From positions 1 through 8,411 of the forward strand of contig JAJZLX010000124.1 in assembly GCA_021850555.1 (NCBI GenBank): DNA of 8,411 nucleotides, given 5' to 3'. This DNA is from Pseudomonadota bacterium (GTDB lineage: Bacteria; Pseudomonadota; Gammaproteobacteria; Steroidobacterales; Steroidobacteraceae). The notes under the pieces were generated by a model. It saw only the letters and a list, made by a program, of their open reading frames with translations, was not told the DNA's origin and did not search any database. The first letter of the stretch is position 1. Each line of letters begins with the position of its first letter. Shown one piece after another: positions 5,990-8,411 of this stretch. The position numbers and the translations under genes were made by a program.

Positions 5990-7693
5990 TCATCGGTTGA
6001 GCGAGAATACCACGATCGCCGAACCCGCCTGCAGCTTGGTGATGGACGGGAATGCACTCGCCATGAAGCCCGGCGCCAGCGAGCCAAAGCCGCTCGTCAC
6101 GGCAATGTACTGCTTGCCGTTGACCGAGTAGCTCACGATGCCGCCACGCACACCCGAACCGACGTTGAAGTGCCACAGTTGCTGGCCCGTCCTCGCATCA
6201 TACGCGTGAACAATACCCTCCGGATCGCCGTTGAAGACCAGTCCGCCCGCAGTCGTCAGCACATCGCCGAGCCCCGGAATCGGGTAGACGATCTTCCACG
6301 CCACCTTGCCGGTGAACGGATTGAGCGCCTCGAGCCAGCCCCTGGCCGGCCGTCCCGGCGGATGGACCGCCTGCAGGCTCGACACACCGAGGTACAGACC
6401 GGTGATACCGATGGACTTCGGATTCTGCTTCGCGGGAACGGCATCCTCGCACACGTCCATGGTATTGAGGTACCACAGTCCGGTCTGCGGATTGTAGGCC
6501 CCCGGATTCCAGCTGGAGGCACCGATCAGGTACGGACAGATCAGGGTCTGCTTGCCCGGGGGCAAATTCCCCATCTCCCCGATCAATCGCCCTGTCTTCG
6601 GATTGATGCTCTTGACCCAGGTGTAGTCATGGAGCACCGACCAGACATTCCGCAGCTTGCCGTTTTTGGCATCCATCACCCACACGAACCCGTTCTTGTT
6701 CTCGTGGACCATTTCCAGACGGCCGTCGTGGTTGATGAACAGTGGGTCGTACACCGAGTCGAAGTCAAAGTGATCGTGGGGGACCTCCTGCCGATACCAC
6801 TTGATGTGTCCAGTCTGCGGATCGAGCGCCAGGACGCTCGACGAGTACAGGTTGTTGCCGTGGCGGTGATTGTAATAAAAATCCGGCGCCGCGTTACCCA
6901 CACCGATGTACGCGGTGTTGGTCTTCGGATCGTATTCGCCGACGTTCCAAGCCTGCGAACCGCCGACCTTCCATGTGTTGTCGGGCCAACTGGCCGGATC
7001 CGCCTTCGTCGTGAACAGCTTCCACATCAGCTTGCCGGTAAGCGCGTTGACGCCGAAGATCGTACCGCGAGTCGGCTGATCGCCTCCCGTCGTGCCTCCG
7101 ATCAGCACGTCACCGGCCAGCATCGGCGTTGACGAAAACACGCAACCGTAACATTTTTTTAGATCTGTCAGCTGCGTCGACCACACCCGCTTGCCCGTCT
7201 TCTGGTTGATCGCCACAACCCTACCGTCCAACGTCCCAAGGTAGACGAAGCCGTGACCCAGAGTGATGTTGCGGCTCTGATGATCATAGAAGCTCGCCGC
7301 ATGAATCGGCGCCAAGTGCGGTTGGTAATGCCAGATCACCTTGCCGGTGACCGCATTCAGCGCGTACACGTTGTTGTCCGGTGCAACGTAGTACATTACG
7401 CCGTTCTCGACCAGTGGTGTCGACAGCAACCCGTTCGTGACGTCGCCGGACTGCTGAATCCATGCGACGTGCAGGTGCTTGACGTTCGACGTGTTGATCT
7501 GGCCAAGCGGGCTGTACCGCCACCCGTTCCAGGTGCGATTGTACTGCGTCCAGTTATCCGGATTGGCGCTCGCGACGCTTAGCATATTCGCCCGCGCCTG
7601 CGAGACCCCCACTCCGAAAAGTGACAAAGCCAGGACGCCGGCCAGCGGCGCAGCGCGGACCCTGGTTCCTTTAAACGGCTTAAGATTCATCAT
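5990..7693 (-). CDS. Periplasmic PQQ-dependent (quinoprotein) alcohol dehydrogenase-like protein
   Basis: This 567-residue protein has a signal peptide at about 1-35 (cleavage likely after SQARA). The rest is an eight-bladed PQQ propeller, with repeated blade-closing motifs such as LNAVTGKVIWHYQP, INQKTGKRVWS, VNALTGKLMWKLF, LDPQTGHIKWY, LNPFTGKVAWKI and YDARTGQQLWHF. Active-site counterparts of methanol/ethanol dehydrogenases are visible: W249 under PQQ (GGSQAW), N267 (GVGNAAP), D310 (HDHFDFD), and K333 (ENKNGF) where ethanol-type enzymes have Lys. D312 gives an Asp-X-Asp pair. The usual metal-ligand Glu appears replaced, perhaps by D205. The adjacent-Cys pair is absent (HAASFYDHQSRN at 131-142); a C181-x-x-C184 occurs instead. 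The substrate is unknown, probably an alcohol or aldehyde. The start has GGAG 5 nt upstream (7699-7702). It is flanked by cytochrome genes on both sides. Confidence 0.9.
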   Translation of the reverse strand: MMNLKPFKGTRVRAAPLAGVLALSLFGVGVSQARANMLSVASANPDNWTQYNRTWNGWRYSPLGQINTSNVKHLHVAWIQQSGDVTNGLLSTPLVENGVMYYVAPDNNVYALNAVTGKVIWHYQPHLAPIHAASFYDHQSRNITLGHGFVYLGTLDGRVVAINQKTGKRVWSTQLTDLKKCYGCVFSSTPMLAGDVLIGGTTGGDQPTRGTIFGVNALTGKLMWKLFTTKADPASWPDNTWKVGGSQAWNVGEYDPKTNTAYIGVGNAAPDFYYNHRHGNNLYSSSVLALDPQTGHIKWYRQEVPHDHFDFDSVYDPLFINHDGRLEMVHENKNGFVWVMDAKNGKLRNVWSVLHDYTWVKSINPKTGRLIGEMGNLPPGKQTLICPYLIGASSWNPGAYNPQTGLWYLNTMDVCEDAVPAKQNPKSIGITGLYLGVSSLQAVHPPGRPARGWLEALNPFTGKVAWKIVYPIPGLGDVLTTAGGLVFNGDPEGIVHAYDARTGQQLWHFNVGSGVRGGIVSYSVNGKQYIAVTSGFGSLAPGFMASAFPSITKLQAGSAIVVFSLNR

Positions 7694-7896
7694 GTTTACT
7701 CCAGTTTCCTTAATTACTGTTCCAACGTTATTTCAACTAGACCAACCGTCTGGCGTCGCCGTACAGTTGCGGACCAGACACACCGACTACAACCGTTTCA
7801 CCCGCTGTGAAGGTGCAAACCGGGCAGTGGGGTCCCTTTGTACCTGATGAATGCAGCGCTGCCACTCCTCTTTTACATTCACTGTTGAGCAACTGA
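7694..7896 (-). other. Gap and leader between the upstream cytochrome and the PQQ dehydrogenase
   Basis: This 203-bp stretch holds the dehydrogenase ribosome site (GGAG, 7699-7702). A palindrome GCAGCGCTGC (7853-7862) lies about 35 nt past the cytochrome stop, with no T run. A TTGAAA-like element near 7727-7732 has no good -10 partner, so a separate promoter is possible but not shown. A short minus-strand frame encoding a peptide with PHCPVC ends near 7737; it is not supported as a gene. Confidence 0.4.
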
Positions 7897-8411
7897 TCAC
7901 GGTCGTCGCTCGAAGTGGCTGTTGCGCGAACGCTTGCGGTCCTGCGCCGCGATAACGACCGCCTCATGACGCAAATAAGCCACGATCTCGTGAATCTGCC
8001 GTGGAGTCAGTACCCGCCCCCACGATGGCATTTCCGTACCGGGACGTCCATTGGTTATCGTTGCGAACATGAGCGCAGCGTGGTTTCCTCCCCCCGGCGC
8101 CCAAGCACCGCGCACAAGGGTCGGGCATTTTCCACCGATGCCCCTCTGATTGTGGCACATCTGGCAATTGCGATTGAAAAGCGTCCTGCCCTTGATGATT
8201 GCCGCCCGCGAGCCCACACCGCTCCCGGTGCCGGCCGACGCCGTCAAGGACGCCTCATTCGCATGCACCTCACACGTCATCGCGCCAGCGAGCAGCGCCA
8301 ACACTACGACTTGAACCGCGAGTGCGACCAGTAAGGTGCCGCAACAGCGACGATGGCCGTTCCTCAGCGCTGCGCCACTTCGGCGATCCGCATGTTTCTC
8401 CGACGGCGTAA
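7897..8411 (-). CDS. Secreted monohaem c-type cytochrome, 5' end cut by window
   Basis: The frame stays open to the right edge. No convincing start is seen inside the window: no in-frame ATG, only GTG, CTG and TTG inside the hydrophobic stretch. The true start is therefore probably beyond 8411. Visible are a basic region (RNGHRRCC), a long hydrophobic signal segment (GTLLVALAVQVVVLALLAGA), and likely cleavage near EVHA-NEAS. Next comes a class I cytochrome c domain with the haem motif CQMCH, the GIGGKCPTLVRGAW loop, the axial Met in GTEMPSWG, and the C-terminal helix IHEIVAYLRHEA. A basic tail (DRKRSRNSHFERRP) ends the protein. It is the first gene of the visible locus, upstream of the PQQ dehydrogenase, and is the likely electron acceptor for it. 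An extra Cys in GGKCP is unusual next to the haem loop. Confidence 0.87.
   Translation of the reverse strand, partial: TPSEKHADRRSGAALRNGHRRCCGTLLVALAVQVVVLALLAGAMTCEVHANEASLTASAGTGSGVGSRAAIIKGRTLFNRNCQMCHNQRGIGGKCPTLVRGAWAPGGGNHAALMFATITNGRPGTEMPSWGRVLTPRQIHEIVAYLRHEAVVIAAQDRKRSRNSHFERRP

Noticed and set aside
5756..7132. Long plus-strand frame (458 residues) opposite the PQQ dehydrogenase
   Set aside because: It has no recognisable motifs, and the opposite strand encodes a clear PQQ propeller with signal peptide.

Overview
The window is GC-rich, tightly coding bacterial DNA. Two short monohaem c-type cytochromes and a secreted PQQ dehydrogenase point to a Gram-negative organism with a respiratory periplasm, most likely a proteobacterium or a similar soil or freshwater lineage. 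The species cannot be named from the sequence.

Layout. (1) Positions 2-1633, plus strand: the 3' part of a large modular secreted protein. It has a Ser-rich linker, a Calx-beta domain, an Fn3-like domain and a C-terminal beta-sandwich, and looks like the accessory part of a cell-surface or carbohydrate-active protein. The start lies left of the window. (2) About 1809-3217: a complete IS110-superfamily element of the IS1111 type. Its transposase is on the minus strand, it has 15-bp inverted repeats, and about 265 bp of non-coding DNA lie between the transposase stop and the right end. (3) About 3218-5155: an IS1634-family (IS4 superfamily) element with an intact DDE transposase on the plus strand, directly beside the first element. 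(4) 5156-5439: intergenic. (5) 5440-8411, minus strand: a periplasmic oxidation locus transcribed right to left, in the order c-type cytochrome (5' end cut by the window), PQQ-dependent dehydrogenase, second c-type cytochrome. The surface-protein gene and the PQQ/cytochrome locus converge, and both insertion sequences lie in the gap between them, where they break no recognisable gene.

The most striking signal is in the non-coding tail of the IS1111-type element. A 64-nt hairpin (1928-1991) contains a symmetric internal loop with 12 nt on each side. One loop strand (1938-1949) is identical over all 12 nt to the junction between the element's transposase-proximal end and the flanking DNA (3212-3223). 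The other strand, in the opposite sense, shares 6 nt with the junction at the other end (1805-1810). This is the architecture expected of the guide RNA (seekRNA or bridge RNA) of IS1111/IS110 recombinases, and the guides can be read directly against the DNA in which the element sits. The flank it reads appears to be the tip of the neighbouring IS1634-type element. A second unusual point is that the transposase ribosome-binding site is itself a 12-bp copy of the terminal repeat. It could pair perfectly with the left-end repeat in any transcript entering from outside.

The dehydrogenase should oxidise an alcohol or similar substrate with PQQ and pass electrons to the small cytochromes. It lacks the adjacent-cysteine pair usual near the active site of methanol/ethanol-type quinoproteins, but carries an Asp-X-Asp pair of the kind linked to lanthanide use.
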